A DNA stretch of 46,294 nucleotides from positions 247,371 to 293,664 of the forward strand of contig MNCI01005503.1 of the NCBI GenBank assembly GCA_015680685.1. The letters run 5' to 3'. The translations under genes were made by a program, and so were the position numbers. Below the pieces are notes generated by a model. That model saw nothing but the letters and a program-made list of their open reading frames with translations, did not search any database and was not told where the DNA came from. This stretch comes from Gnetum montanum (Eukaryota; Streptophyta; Gnetopsida; Gnetales; Gnetaceae). This document shows, piece after piece, positions 1-10,963 of the stretch. The stretch's first letter is position 1. The number at the start of each line of letters is the position of its first letter.

Positions 1-900
1 GAAAAACCAATGGGAGTAAGGGTAATCAAAAGGGCACTTGAAAATCAAAGCTTTCCTAGGGGGTCCCACTAGAAATACATGCACCCATGCCTAAAGGTTG
101 GTAGCTTCTCTGGATTCAGTAAAGTGAAAAAAAAAAGAAAAAGAAAAAAAAAGTGCCATAAAACAAAAAGCACTCCTCCCTTGCATAAAACACCAAGTGA
201 TCGTACACCTTGTTGTTATGGTACTCTCATAGTTGTTCATCATGGGATGAAATAATGCGATGTCACTGATTAGAAGGATGGAATTGGTCCTGAACTTGGA
301 ATGATGGGTCAATGACACTTTAATCATGCTTTACACGCAGGATTCATTGTGTCCTTGGTCAATTACCTTATGTCCCAATCTCTACGATCCTTTTCTATAC
401 TTCATCTCATCTCACTGTTCATTTAATTGTAGCTCGTGTCCCATGTAGCATAGAATTTTCATCTCATTTTGGTGATATTTACATGTGTGCTTTTTGTGGA
501 GTTAGTGTGGATTACATTTAACCCTTCTAGTGCCCATGGACACTTAAATGTGGTTACACAAGGGCATTATAGGTTAGAACCTGCTTTGGGGAGGACCCAC
601 TTGTGTAATTTTTTGTAATCTTCACTAATTCTCTAGCTCAAACACCCAATTTCTTACCCTCAGCTTAATTTTTCAGAATTTTCTTTCCCTATTATTATCC
701 CTCTATAATTCCTACGTACCAATGTACCATTACATTCCCTTTTCTTCGTAACCGCCAAGTTTTTAATTGCTAAATTCACATCATTATCATTAAGAGTGCC
801 TCTCGAATTAATGAAATTACCCTAGGATATCTTAATACTTGTTAATGTCTTTAATTTTTAACTTTAATTTCAAGAAAAATTATTAAAAATTTGACATTTT
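1..900. other. Intergenic, no gene seen
   Basis: No coding similarity is recognised on either strand. The stretch holds an A-rich run near 125-155 and otherwise unremarkable AT-rich sequence. The string CCTTCTAGTGCCCA near 526-539 weakly resembles the minus-strand tRNA-Asn primer sites found elsewhere in the window, but no LTR start follows it convincingly. Confidence 0.5.
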
Positions 901-920
901 CATGTGTCTCATATTAGTAG

Positions 921-1000
921 GGCCGAGATATCGCATCCCACGTGATATCGCGTCCCACTTGATATCGCATACACAATGCATCATACGTGATATCGCATCC
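921..1000 (+). promoter_or_regulatory. GATATCGC motif cluster upstream of a TATA box
   Basis: Four copies of GATATCGC, each followed by A or G and T, lie within 80 bases just upstream of the TATA box at 1009. The core GATATC is a palindrome. A similar cluster lies at 3695-3775, also just upstream of a TATA box. Confidence 0.55.
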
Positions 1001-1008
1001 TATTTTCC

Positions 1009-1016
1009 TATAAATA
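1009..1016 (+). promoter_or_regulatory. TATA box of element C promoter
   Basis: CTATAAATAGG is a good plant TATA box, placed just downstream of the GATATCGC cluster. Transcription would start near 1040 and run toward the ORF at 1488. The sequence TTGCAG directly before the ATG at 1488 looks like a 3' splice site, so a leader intron is possible. Confidence 0.5.
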
Positions 1017-1487
1017 GGAAATCCCCATCACAACACTTAGCATCATTTTTCCATTTACATGGGGGGATTTTTTGAAATTTTTCTCTATGACCTGCGATTG
1101 CGTGACCCTTGCTTTTTCACTCATATCTCGGTCACTAGTGCTCCGATTTTATTTCTGTTTCAACCTGCTTGAACTGGGAGTGTTTAGTTTAGTCGTGGGG
1201 GAGAGACACTTACCGAAAAGTGCCTAAATTTTTTGAAATTTAGTATCATCCAAAGGACATCAGTTAGGGTAATTAACTTAACACTTAGAATAATTGTGCC
1301 AAAAATCATATGACCTTAAGTATATCGGGAGATTAAACATGGAAACCACCTAAGTCATAGGACTCATCATTAGAAATTTTTAGGCACGATCACACGTTAT
1401 AACATAAGATCTTTAATTAAGGTAAGCAGTAAGGTATAACTTGACTTTGAAAACAACCTTACTAACGTTTGGCCCATGTGATTGCAG

Positions 1488-3487
1488 ATGGCCCCGAAAC
1501 GTGCACAACAAGAGGGTCCTATTGAAGGTGGAGCAAAACAACCTCGGAGAGGTGTAAGATAGGTCCCTACCAGACAACATGTAGAATAGGAGGTTTAATC
1601 ATTCAACATCCATGAAGAAGAACCTCCTACTAGATGGTCTAGATAGACAGAAAGAGGAGTTGCTGCTGCACCTAAACCGGGACAACAACTCACGTTACCC
1701 CCGGAGTGTGTTCAGGCTATCCATGAGAAGTCCACATTCACTGTTGTGATTGTGGAGCTAAACTTTGAATCTTTTAAGAAGTTCACTCTTAAGGCTGTTA
1801 GGGATCACCTCAAGGGGTCTCCCTTATGGCTTGTCCTCTCTGAATGCGGTGCCTGGTACTTAGGTGAAATGTACCAATTCTGGCACAATAAGGAGCAAGG
1901 CACCATGGTTAACATTTGTGGTGTAACAATAGACTTTTCAGCGTAGGTGATTTTGGAAGTGTTAAACCTTTTGAATTTAGGCCCCCATGTTTCTTGGTTA
2001 TCTACTTGATCGAACCCTGATGTGCGAAAGGATTGGGTAGAGAAGGCTTATGGAAGAGATAAAGCTTTTGGTGAGCTGACGACGGAAGAGTGGATTTATT
2101 TCAAAATTGGAACCTATCATCTCTTCCCCATAAAAGGTTTGAAAAGAATATCAACGTATGCGGCCAAGGGATGTGTAGTATTGATGGGAAATGTTAACGT
2201 TAACCTTTCCCATCTATATTTGACAGAGATCCTAAGGAGATTTGAAGAACAGAAGTCAGGGAAGATGATACTACCTTTTTCCTACCTTATCAGAAAACTA
2301 TGCCGATGGAATAGTATTCAGGAATACACAAATGACATCCTCCAAAAGGTCCAGAATGCTTCTTATGTTGAGTTATTAAAGGTGCCAGCTCCAAGAAAGA
2401 GCACTGGTGAAGAGCTGAGACCCGATGAAGAAGAAGAACAGATGACTAGACCATCTGCAACTCAACTTCCAAGACCCAGCCAACCTCCAGCCATGGGTCC
2501 CAGCCAACAACAAGAAGCAGGGCCTAGCATAGGCTAGGATTAGTTACCACTGCCACAAGACTACAAACCATCGATGAGCCATCTTAGGTCCATCGCTGAG
2601 ACAGTTAGTTGGGGAAGTCGTGATGATGCAAACCTCTTCCACGTCATTGATGATGCCAACTAGCCTACTATTTCATTAGATCACACAAGCGGTGAATTAT
2701 CCATTTAAAAAAGAGGAGGGAAAAGCATATGGTCACAACAGATCTCTAGAAACTTGACATCTTTTCAGGTGCAGTTAGAGACTGGTGAAGGAGCCATTGT
2801 GGTGGTCATGCAACACCAGGATGCTATGGGAGCTACTGAAGTCATCATTGACCATATCAAAGAATCCTTTAACATACCTGTTGTGCCACNATCATTGACC
2901 ATATCAAAGAATCCTTTAACGTACCTGTTGTGCCACCGGCAGATCTCTTAGGAGTACGAGATGCTCAAACTTTTGCCAGAACCTCAATGACTCCTACGGA
3001 ACATGAGGATGTGCTAGATCGATTGCTACAAATAGGACAAGTTTTGACATCCTTGTTTAACATCCCTCAGGATATAACAACAATTCAATCAAACCTCATT
3101 TCTACAAAGGGGAAGCTGGTCATATCCAAAGTAAGGGTTGAGCATGCTGAAGCTGAAGTGCAGAAACTACAAGAGCAGCTCGTAGCCTTACAAGTAGCAC
3201 AGTGGGATCCTCTACAATTTTTTCCTGTAGACCAGCTGGAAAATTTTAGAACTGAGCAATTAACAAAGCTAATCACAGAAAATAAGAAGGTGGTACAAGA
3301 AAAGGAGATGGCCACTTGGGATGCCTCTATGGCACAAGTGCAAATTTACATGCACGCCAAGGCACTCAAGGCCTTACAAGAGGAGAAACTCCAGGTCATA
3401 CTTCAACGCCATCAAATCCCAAGACCTGGAGCACATGACAAAGGGAAAGAACCCATGGAGGAGCCACCACCACTAGGAACTACATGA
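1488..3487 (+). pseudogene. Element C ORF: plant-transposon-like accessory protein, degraded
   Basis: From the ATG at 1488 one reading frame carries protein-like sequence up to the N at 2890, with in-frame stops after about residue 18, at 1944-1946, at 2535-2537 and just beyond. After the N the frame changes, but the 46 bases before the N are repeated after it; counting that duplicate once (47 bases with the N) puts 2930-3487 back in the 1488 frame. The middle part (2022-2400) has the pattern, including a YHLFP motif, of plant transposon accessory proteins. A proline/glutamine-rich linker follows. The last 185 residues are heptad-like and rich in K, E, Q and L, probably a coiled coil, ending in KGKEPMEEPPP. 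The order (domain, linker, coiled coil) parallels the C-terminal part of the antisense genes of elements A and B, but without introns. The function is unknown. Confidence 0.55.
2844..2936 (+). repeat. 46-bp direct duplication around a single N (probable assembly artefact)
   Basis: Bases 2844-2889 and 2891-2936 are the same except for one transition, and they are separated by a single N. This is what an unmerged contig overlap looks like. The duplicate plus the N adds 47 bases and so creates a false frameshift in the element C ORF. Confidence 0.8.
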
Positions 3488-3654
3488 GTTCTATTTCTTG
3501 TAGTTGTAGTATTTTTTTTGTGTTGTGTCTTCCCACAGTGCGTCATCATTTCATTTTTTTTCTAGTTAATAATCTCATACCTAACCACTGTGTAATCAAT
3601 GAAGCTTGTTCTCCTTGTAACTTGAGGATGAGTTTTTATTTAGTCATGGGGGTA

Positions 3655-3995
3655 TGATGAGACACAATTCTCATAGGCCACAGTATTGCATCCACTGCGA
3701 TATCGTATCCCCTGCGATATCGCGTACGTGATATCGCATCTTCCCTATGATATCATGTACGGGATATCGCAGTCCACCACCATATCTATAAATAAGACAT
3801 GGCTCTCCCTTGTTTAACATTAGATAGGTGTTAGAAGTAGTGAAGCTCTGGCAGTTTGGCCACTCCAGAGATAGTTTATTTTTCCTGTGTCTACCTGTAG
3901 TGTGGTGAATGTAATTGTATGACATTCTTTATTTGAGTGTGACATACCTGGACACGCACATGACCAGCAATAAAGATCGAGATTACTTCATCATT
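3655..3995 (+). promoter_or_regulatory. LTR-like U3/R segment with GATATCGC cluster, TATA box and AATAAA
   Basis: After a G-rich tract at 3647-3652 the sequence opens with TGATGAGACAC, as an LTR might. Five variants of GATATCGC follow (3695-3775), then TATAAATA at 3787-3794 and AATAAA near 3969. The order fits U3-R of an LTR in plus orientation. The upstream part aligns with 903-1030, but the sequence downstream of the TATA box aligns only weakly. Confidence 0.4.
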
Positions 3996-4067
3996 GTAGC
4001 AGTGACTTTGTTTATTTTTTTTGATGTTATTTATTACTTTCTCTCTTAGAAACATGGAATGATTACG

Positions 4068-4371
4068 ACTTGATTATGAGCATCTTCATGTGACTACTTG
4101 GTAACCCAGTGGCGTACCTAGGATCTACTCTTGGTAATCCCAGTGGTAGTCATGCACCAAGATGTATATGGTTAGTTAAGGAATCGGTTGCTCATCGCAC
4201 TTAGGCTAGTAATGCGATATGAGCACAACTTGATTACGAGCATTTAAGTGTGACTACTTGGTAGCCCAGTGGCATACCTAGAATCTATGCTTGGTAATCC
4301 CAGTGGTAGTTGTGCATGAGGTCCAAGATGTGTACAGTTGATCAAGGAATTGGTTGCTCATCGCACTTAGG
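4068..4371 (+). repeat. Two diverged tandem copies, period about 160 bp
   Basis: Copy one (4068-4205) and copy two (4228-4371) share most of their length, including ACTTGATTA, GTGACTACTTGGTA, CCCAGTGGC and GGTTGCTCATCGCACTTAGG. They lie in the 3' part of element C and have no coding content. Confidence 0.7.
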
Positions 4372-4701
4372 GTAGATTATATTTTCTTACCCTTTTTCCT
4401 CCTAGCTTAGCTTAGTTAATATTATTTTCCGCTGCCTTCAGGAGTAGTGTTAGAATTAGGAATACATCATACACCTCATCTAGACTAAACCATACCTGAC
4501 AAATACAATACTAGTCTAGGTGGGAAGACAGTGAACTGTGACCTAAGGATAACTATCTAGGTGCCACAACTAGTCCGTCTATGGAGTTCGACCGGATCAC
4601 GTGTGAGAATGATCATTTCATATGGTTGAGTGTAGGGGTTCCTTTCCACTCATCATAGACAATTTTCTTACCTTACTCTATACTTGATGTAATCATTTTG
4701 A

Positions 4702-7700
4702 TTAAATGTAGTATGGCTTGAGATATAAGTGGTTGACAAGATTTGCAAACTCATTACCATCCATATCAGCCAGTTTGAAGGCCCCATTCTCATAGGCTTT
4801 CATGACCATGAAAGGGCCTTCCCAGTTGGCTGAGAATTTATTTACATGCTTAGGAATAGCCTTGAGGAATAGGTCCCCCTTCTTGATCAGTCATTGATGT
4901 GAATTACACTGGTGCTTTTTTCATTGCTTCTCCTAGTACCATTTGATGCAATCAAGTGTTCGAGCATGATCCTCCTCTACATAGTCAAGATTAATGGTCC
5001 TTGACTCATTGTTTTGAGCTTTGTCTACAATTTTTGATAGGATCATCCAAAGTGATGGAACTAGCAATTCAAGAGGTAACACTGCTTCAGATCTGTAAAA
5101 AAGACTATATGGAGTCATACCTGTGGCCATTCGGCATGTTGTGCAGTAAGCCCACAACACATAGAGGATTTGCTCATGCCATCACCTTTTGCTACTACTA
5201 AGAATCTTTTTTAATAGGTGAATGATGACCTTGATTGTTGCCTCTACCTGACCATTTTCCTGTGGGTAGTATGATGATGAAAAAGATTGTTTGATGCCAT
5301 GGTTATCACAAAAGGTTTTACTTTCTATGCTACTAAATTGTGGCCCATTGTCTGTCACAATAGTCATCGGAAGACCAAACCTTGTTACTATGTTATCCAA
5401 GATAAAGTGGCAAAGCTATTGAAATGTAGTCTTTCTTAGGGGAATAGGCTCCACCCACTTCATGAAGTATTCGGTTATGGTGATTATGAAGTTATGTCCT
5501 GCGGAAGACTTAGGTGTGATGGGCCCTATGATGTCTAGTACCCATTTTTGGAATGGCCACATAATCTATGTAGGATGTAACTTAGTAGGCAATACATATA
5601 TGAGATTTGCAAGGCATTGACATACATCACACGTCCTAACTTTGGCAAGGCAATCTCATTCGATGCAATGCCAGTAGTACCCAAGGCATCTGATTTTTGC
5701 TGCCATAGCCCTAGGGGCTATGTGTCCTCCACATAGTCCCTCATGGATTTCATTAACAATTTTATGTGCTTCTTCTCCACCAATGCAACTTAGCAATATC
5801 CCATCAAAGGAGAATTTTCATAAGGTGTTATCTCCTATAAGGACATATTGTTAGGCATGCTTTCAAATTTCATCCTTTTGAGCAAATGTCAAGTCATGTG
5901 GGGGTTCACTATGTTGAAGGTAAGCCTTAATGTTGGCATACCACTCTTGGATATCTATTGCACTGCCACTTGAGTAATAGGATCTCTACATTCTATTATC
6001 GAAGCGGGTAAAGTGGCAAACAAGTACGATGGAACATTTAATGCTAATGTGGCTAATGCATTAACTATGGTGTTCTCATTGCCAGGTACATGTTGAATGT
6101 CCAATGTTGCAAACTATTTTAGTAAACTCTTAGCTAGATCACAATAAGGTTGCAAGTGTGAAGCCTTGCAAGCATAGAATTTAGTGATTTGGTTGACAAC
6201 TAATTACGAATCACCCCAGACTACTAAATGTTGAATCTTTAGCTCTTGGGCTACTAAGGGCCCCTAAGGAGTTCTTCATACTCAGCTATGTTGTTTGTAC
6301 AAAGGAACATAAAGTGATATGCAAAGGGTCGAATTCCCCCAAAGGGAAATGTGATAACTACGGTAGTGCTTTGACCTCATGTAGTTGAAGCACCATCAAA
6401 ATGTAAGCTTGCTTCAAAATTCAATGGTACAGAGTTTAGGCTATTGATGTGTTCATCCGGGAATTTAGGTTCTATTATTTCTTCATCATCAACAGGTGAA
6501 GTTGTAAGTTGTGTGGCTATTGCTTGACCCTTTGTTGAAGATTGGGCTACATAATCTAAATCAAATTCCACCATTATAGCTTTCCATCAGGCTATCCTAC
6601 TACTCTCATACAAGTTTTTTGTGATAGCCCAAAGCATGTTGCTCTTCCATATGATGTTGACCTTACTACAAAATAGTTAATGTCTCCACTTTTTTAGCAC
6701 AAATAGTAGGGTAAGATAATATTTTTCTACCTCATTGTACTTTGCCTCATAAGCTATTAATGAGTGGCTTAAGTAGTAGACCAAGATTTCAGACCTACCA
6801 TCCCTTTTTTGACATAACAACGTAGCAATAGATGTGTCTGAAGTGGCGAGGTAGATGTAGAAAGACTTATCCCTCTGTATTGGGTAAATAGTTGGGAGAT
6901 GTAAAAGCTCTTCCTTTAGGTTATCAAAGGCCTGTTGACATTGACCTGTCCACTCAAAGTTGACCCCTTTCTGTCAACCTTGAGATAAACCTTCTAATAA
7001 ACTATACTCTACCTTGCAACCTAAGTAGCTCTTTAAGGTTTGTAGGTAGCGCTAAGTTGAGGATGACCCTCACTTTATTAGGTTCCACTCATATTCCTAT
7101 TTTTGACACTAAAAAACCTAGCATGCATCCAGTTTTAACTCTAAAAACACACTTCTTAGGGTTAAGGCATAGGTCATGCCGTTGGCAACATTAGAGGACT
7201 ATATTGAGATCATTGGGATGATCGATAGCTTCCTTAGAATTGACTGATATATCATCCATGTAATCATTTAATATCTCTAGGAGGCAGTTGCTAAAAATAT
7301 ATGTCATTGCTCATTAGTATGTTGCTCCAATGTGTTTGAGTCCAAAGGGCTCATTGTATAACAAAAGATTCCCCAAGGGATCATGAAAGTGGTTGACAAC
7401 TGATGCTCTAGGTTTATGCGGATTTGGTTATAGCCTAAAAACTCATCCATGAAGGACAATAAGGCATGACCAGCCATAGTGTCTATAAGTTGATTGATAC
7501 TTGAAAATAAGAAATCATCTTTAATCGTTGCTTTGTTCAAGTCTCAAAAGTCTATACAAATTCATATACCTCCCGTTTTCTTAGAAACTACAACAATGTT
7601 TGATACCCATTTTGAGTAATCAACTGCCTGGATGAAACCAGCTTGATAAATCTTGATGATCTCATCATGTACAGCTAGTGAAATCTCTAATTTAATCTTA

Positions 7701-8161
7701 CAAGATTTTTTCTTGACTACCTTGACATGTGGGTCTAGGATAATGTTGTGTTATATAAGTCATAGGTCGAGGTCTGGTATGTCATCATATGACCATGCAA
7801 ACACTTTAATATTGTCATGGAGAACCTTGGAAATGTTTTGGTGTACCTATGGATGTAATAAAGAGCTAACCTTCAAGGTCTTTACTTCACTCCTAGTGGT
7901 AGTTACAGTGATTTTAGTGAGAGGGTCCTCAATCACTTCCCTAGCCTCTAGTTCTAAGGCTTGTACCAAATGTTCCAACTAATCTAGGGATGTTTCCAGG
8001 AATGCTATTGTATTGTGAGAGGACAACTCAAAGTCAATCAATTCTAAATTCAAGCATCTTGTAAATCTACCGTATGGACCCATTAAGATTAAAGGCAAAC
8101 CAAGATCACCATACATAGCCATTTTCCTAAGAAAACCTATCACAGCAAGCAAATGAACCAA
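4702..8161 (-). pseudogene. pol: Element A pol: RT, RNase H, second RNase H, integrase (degraded)
   Basis: The minus strand reads as Tat-type pol. An N-terminal piece with GPYGRFTRCLNLE lies at 8161-7979, reverse transcriptase at about 7640-7010, with HALLSFMDEFLGYNQIRIN near 7430 and a YMDD active site near 7250, RNase H at about 7000-6600, a second RNase H with the motif LHFDGAST at about 6430-6100, and integrase at about 5850-4900. In integrase the CxxC of the zinc finger (CDVC) and TDNGPQFSS with its catalytic Asp are visible. The tail has the usual WEGPF..ADMDGNEF pattern and ends at a TAA (4702-4704). Stops and frame changes occur throughout, so it is inactive. In known Tat elements protease and RT are joined; here more than 6 kb of other element sequence, including an antisense gene, lies between them once element B is discounted. 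Confidence 0.85.
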
Positions 8162-8227
8162 GTCAAGTGATACCTATTTGAAGCAACAACATGTAATGTA
8201 AATCAATGATGCAACATAAGATAATTA

Positions 8228-8672
8228 CCAGTTTAAGGTCTTAGTGGACCAAAATAGTATAGTAGTTTGTTTTAAAACATAAAATGAATGTTAAAATTGC
8301 TAGTTTAAGGTCATGGTGGATCGTCATTGGTCTACATTGTAGAGAGAGTGCTAAAATTACTAGTTTAAGGTCATGGTGGATCATGATAATGTAAAGTTTA
8401 GTCCAAAGATATAAAGTGAATACTGAAATTGCCAATTTAAGGTCATGGTGGATCATTAACGGGTATAAAATATGAAACAAATGTTAAGATTTCCAGTTTA
8501 AGGTCATTGTGACCATCATATGGAGTTCACTATAGGTTAAAATTGCTAGTTTAAGGTCTTTGCAAACCATTACTAGGCTATATTGTAGGTTAACATTCTA
8601 GTTTAAGGTCTTTGCGGACCGTGGTAGGGTAGGAGAGGCTAAGCTTCCTAGTTTAAGGTCTTTGCAGACCAT
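8228..8672. repeat. Hairpin-module array 1 (element A, pol side of antisense gene)
   Basis: Eight copies of a module start AGTTTAAGGTC and recur every 45-65 bases. In each, GGTC is followed after 5-6 bases by GACC or a close variant (for example 8237-8240 with 8247-8250, and 8607-8610 with 8617-8620). GGTC and GACC are inverted complements, so each module can form a 4-bp stem with a short loop. Three copies have GATC in the second arm, which still pairs with GGTC through a G-U wobble on the plus strand. The sequence between modules is not conserved. Confidence 0.85.
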
Positions 8673-8719
8673 TGATTTAAAATTTGCAAATGTGAAGTGA
8701 AAATGTTTCATGGGCCCAC

Positions 8720-8800
8720 TTACTAGACTGCAGATGAGTGCTACACTTTAGTGGGACTATGCTACAATAGTGCTATGCTACAGTAGTATCCTGCGTTATT
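8720..8800 (+). repeat. CTATGCTACA motifs upstream of the antisense promoter of element A
   Basis: The segment just before the TATA box at 8838 has several CTATGCTACA/GTGCTACA motifs. The same words recur through intron 1 (9084-10046), in intron 4 (30515-30545) and, as palindromes, in the LTR of element A (37970-38800). Confidence 0.55.
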
Positions 8801-8837
8801 TGGAGCATGAAAATGACAAGTGTTTTCCCACATTGGC

Positions 8838-8846
8838 TATAAATAG
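8838..8846 (+). promoter_or_regulatory. TATA box of the element A antisense gene
   Basis: GGCTATAAATAGGGG lies about 130 bases before the ATG at 8971, on the strand opposite to gag and pol. Element B has a TATA box in the equivalent place (17859), which supports a true antisense promoter. Confidence 0.65.
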
Positions 8847-9083
8847 GGGATTAACCGTTGGTAAACTTGTCATTTTCCTTGTCAAAGCCCACACTCAGAG
8901 TGTAGCATGATCAAACAAAGAGAGAGTATAACAGGCTTAGCATAGTAGCTGGTACTACTGATTTGTGAACATGGTTATGACATGCAAAGGTGAACGCAAG
9001 AATCAAGGACTAACTAAGGTGGATGAGGTGAGGGACACTCTGGATGCCTCTCCAAGGCATGTGTCGAGGTGTCTACTCGATAA

Positions 9084-10046
9084 GTCGTTATGCTACCCTT
9101 GTTTCCATTATGTGATGCATCAGGTTACATTTCCATTACCATTACTACTATCATTTTATCATCACTATTTCATTACTATTTCAGTCACTACGTCATGGTT
9201 ATTACTACTTGGCCGCAATGGCTGTATGGTTGCTACGCTATGGCTTCATTCGGTACTACCTTGACTACCATTGTTAAAAATGGAGACTATGTTACCACAG
9301 GGATTTGAGCGATTCTGGGTGGCATAGTGAATGTTTGGCATAGTGTACCATTCATAGAGGGGTTTGTTCATTTGCATAGTTTTTTTTCCTGCGCTATTAA
9401 GGCTATAACATTTTGTTGTTGTTACACTACATCATTATGTTTTCAGACCCTTAGGTCATTATGTTGGCAATATGTTATGTTGCTACGCTATAAAACTTGT
9501 AATGCTACTACGCTATTAAATTTGCTATACTATCAAATTTTCTACACTGTGATGCATGTTACAGTTCTCTATTTGTTACATTGTTACATGTCTTTTTGTA
9601 CTTGTTCATTCACTACGCTGCATGCGGTGTATTCGTCTTGCTATGTTGCAGGTAATGTAGCTGTCACCTTTATGCGAAAGCGTAATTATTCCGTTGTGTT
9701 GTATTAGGCATGTATATTACATTATGCTATGTAACATGTAACTATCACACTGTGGGGTGTATCCACTATTATTATGCTATGCAGGGCTTAACTGCATATG
9801 CTACGCTACATGTTTTCTACGCTGCATGTGATGTTTGCTTCTGTTCTATGGGGAACTTATTGTTTCATGCTAAAGGAAAATCTGTAACCAGAGGATCACA
9901 CTACGCTACCTGTAGACAGAGGGTAATACTATGCTATATGTAAATAGAAGGTCATGCTACGCTATATGTAAATAGAAGGTCATGGTATGCTATATCAGTG
10001 ATCATCACTTGAATACAGTGCTAATGTTTGATACTTTGTCATGCAG
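9084..10046 (+). repeat. Intron 1 of element A antisense gene, rich in TGCTACGCTAT
   Basis: This 963-base intron (GT at 9084, CAG at 10044-10046) has many dispersed TGCTACGCTAT, TATGCTACG and similar words and a short tandem repeat near 9925-9990 (TGCTACGCTATATGTAAATAG). The words are half-sites of the palindromes in the LTR of element A. Open frames here are a by-product of the repeats. Confidence 0.6.
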
Positions 10047-10958
10047 GGTCATGTTAAAACTCGTTTTGATTGTCCTTGAGGTGGTGGAAGTCCTATGCTA
10101 CCTTAATGAACCTGGGGCCAATGCCCCCCTACCTTACACATAGGTAGGGGAGTAGGAAATTTGTTTCTAAGAGGGTGCATGGAAGTTCCTAGAGTTTCTC
10201 CTTCGCCACTTTATTGTGATCATATGATCACACTTATCGGCTAAGATAGTGGCTGTGCTTACAGAAACATTATTTCTTGAGGAAAACTGGGGGATTCTAA
10301 AGTTCCTGGCCAATGGGTCAATCAAGGGTGAAGGGGGAGGAAGCTCATGCCAATGTCCAAGGAGCTTGAGACACCTAAGTTGGATCAGGGACATGCCCGA
10401 ATACAAATGCTACCACTTGTACAACACGTTATATGTTGCCCGTCACATGGGCACCTATTTTCAGAACCCACCTAGAACCATTTACTATGCTAGCAGGTGA
10501 GTCCTATGAAGGTATTTTGACATGTTGCACTAGACAAAAATGCTTACCATGTTCTTGTATGTTGCCAAGTTTTATATCGATGAGGGTGGTCTTCACGGTA
10601 ACACAAATATGCTGGCACTAGCCCAAATGGCTCTGCAAGAGTTCTCCTCTACCAAGAACGTGTGTGTCAGTGTGATAGAAGAACTTGGGTTTGATTTTAA
10701 AAGCTATCCAACCAAGTATTCCAAACTTTATCGAAAATGTAAGGAAGTTGGCTAGTTGGATAGCGAATGGGCATCACATTGACCGATCACCTTTGAAGAC
10801 ATTTTGGTGGAACTTCCACCATTTTCCAGACCGTTTAAACCTAGTATGCTAAACTTTGCATTTGTTCTTAAGTGTTCAAGTGATGATATTCTTTCTTCCT
10901 TTTCTAAATTTCTTGTTTGTGGCTAACCAGTGTAGTAGCGAAGGAATCCCTAAAGGTC

Positions 10959-10963
10959 ATAGT
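10959..10963. other. Target-site duplication of element B, left copy
   Basis: ATAGT directly precedes the LTR start at 10964. The same five bases follow the other LTR at 29451-29455. Five bases is the usual duplication length for Ty3/gypsy integration. Confidence 0.9.

Larger units (their letters stand above)
903..4480 (+). mobile_element. Element C, degraded non-autonomous LTR-type element (tentative)
   Basis: Two related promoter-like segments (about 903-1030 and 3655-3815) flank a plus-strand ORF remnant. Both have a TCTCAT..AGGCC-like start, four to five GATATCGC motifs and a TATAAATA box, and they align for roughly 100 bases. A G-rich tract ending GGGGG just before TGATGAGACAC at 3655 looks like a polypurine tract followed by an LTR start, and AATAAA follows near 3969. 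No reverse transcriptase is present, so this would be a large non-autonomous element. The LTR limits and a primer site could not be fixed. It may instead be the displaced antisense gene of another Tat-like element. Confidence 0.4.
8971..10963 (+). pseudogene. Element A antisense gene, 5' part (exons 1-4 start), pseudo-phosphatase domain
   Basis: Exons were placed by comparison with the copy in element B. Exon 1 is 8971-9083, ending in phase 2 with a GT at 9084. Intron 1 (9084-10046) is filled with TGCTACGCTAT words. Exon 2 is 10047-10496, followed by GTGAGT. Exon 3 runs from about 10573 to 10840. Exon 4 starts at 10931 and is cut at 10963 by element B. Exon 2 has the frame of plant FCP1/SCP-like phosphatases: a strand with LIVLEVVEVL where the family has LVLDxDxT, then EGAWKFLEFLLRHFIV, and at the end NTLYVARHMGTYFQNPPRTI where the family has NTLxxDDSxxxxxxNPPxT. 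The catalytic Asp residues are missing. There are at least four in-frame stops in exon 2 and one at 10753. Intron phases match element B at both clear junctions. Confidence 0.7.

Noticed and set aside
526-545. Possible tRNA-Asn primer site (CCTTCTAGTGCCCA)
   Set aside because: The match is partial, there is no five-base spacer followed by a TG LTR start, and no LTR partner is seen.
4480-4701. 3' LTR or PPT of element A directly after pol
   Set aside because: No polypurine tract, no match to the LTR starting at 36929 and no palindromes of that LTR are visible here.
9084-10010. Plus-strand open frames rich in Cys, Tyr and Thr
   Set aside because: They are translations of TGCTACGCTAT repeats inside an intron defined by comparison with element B.
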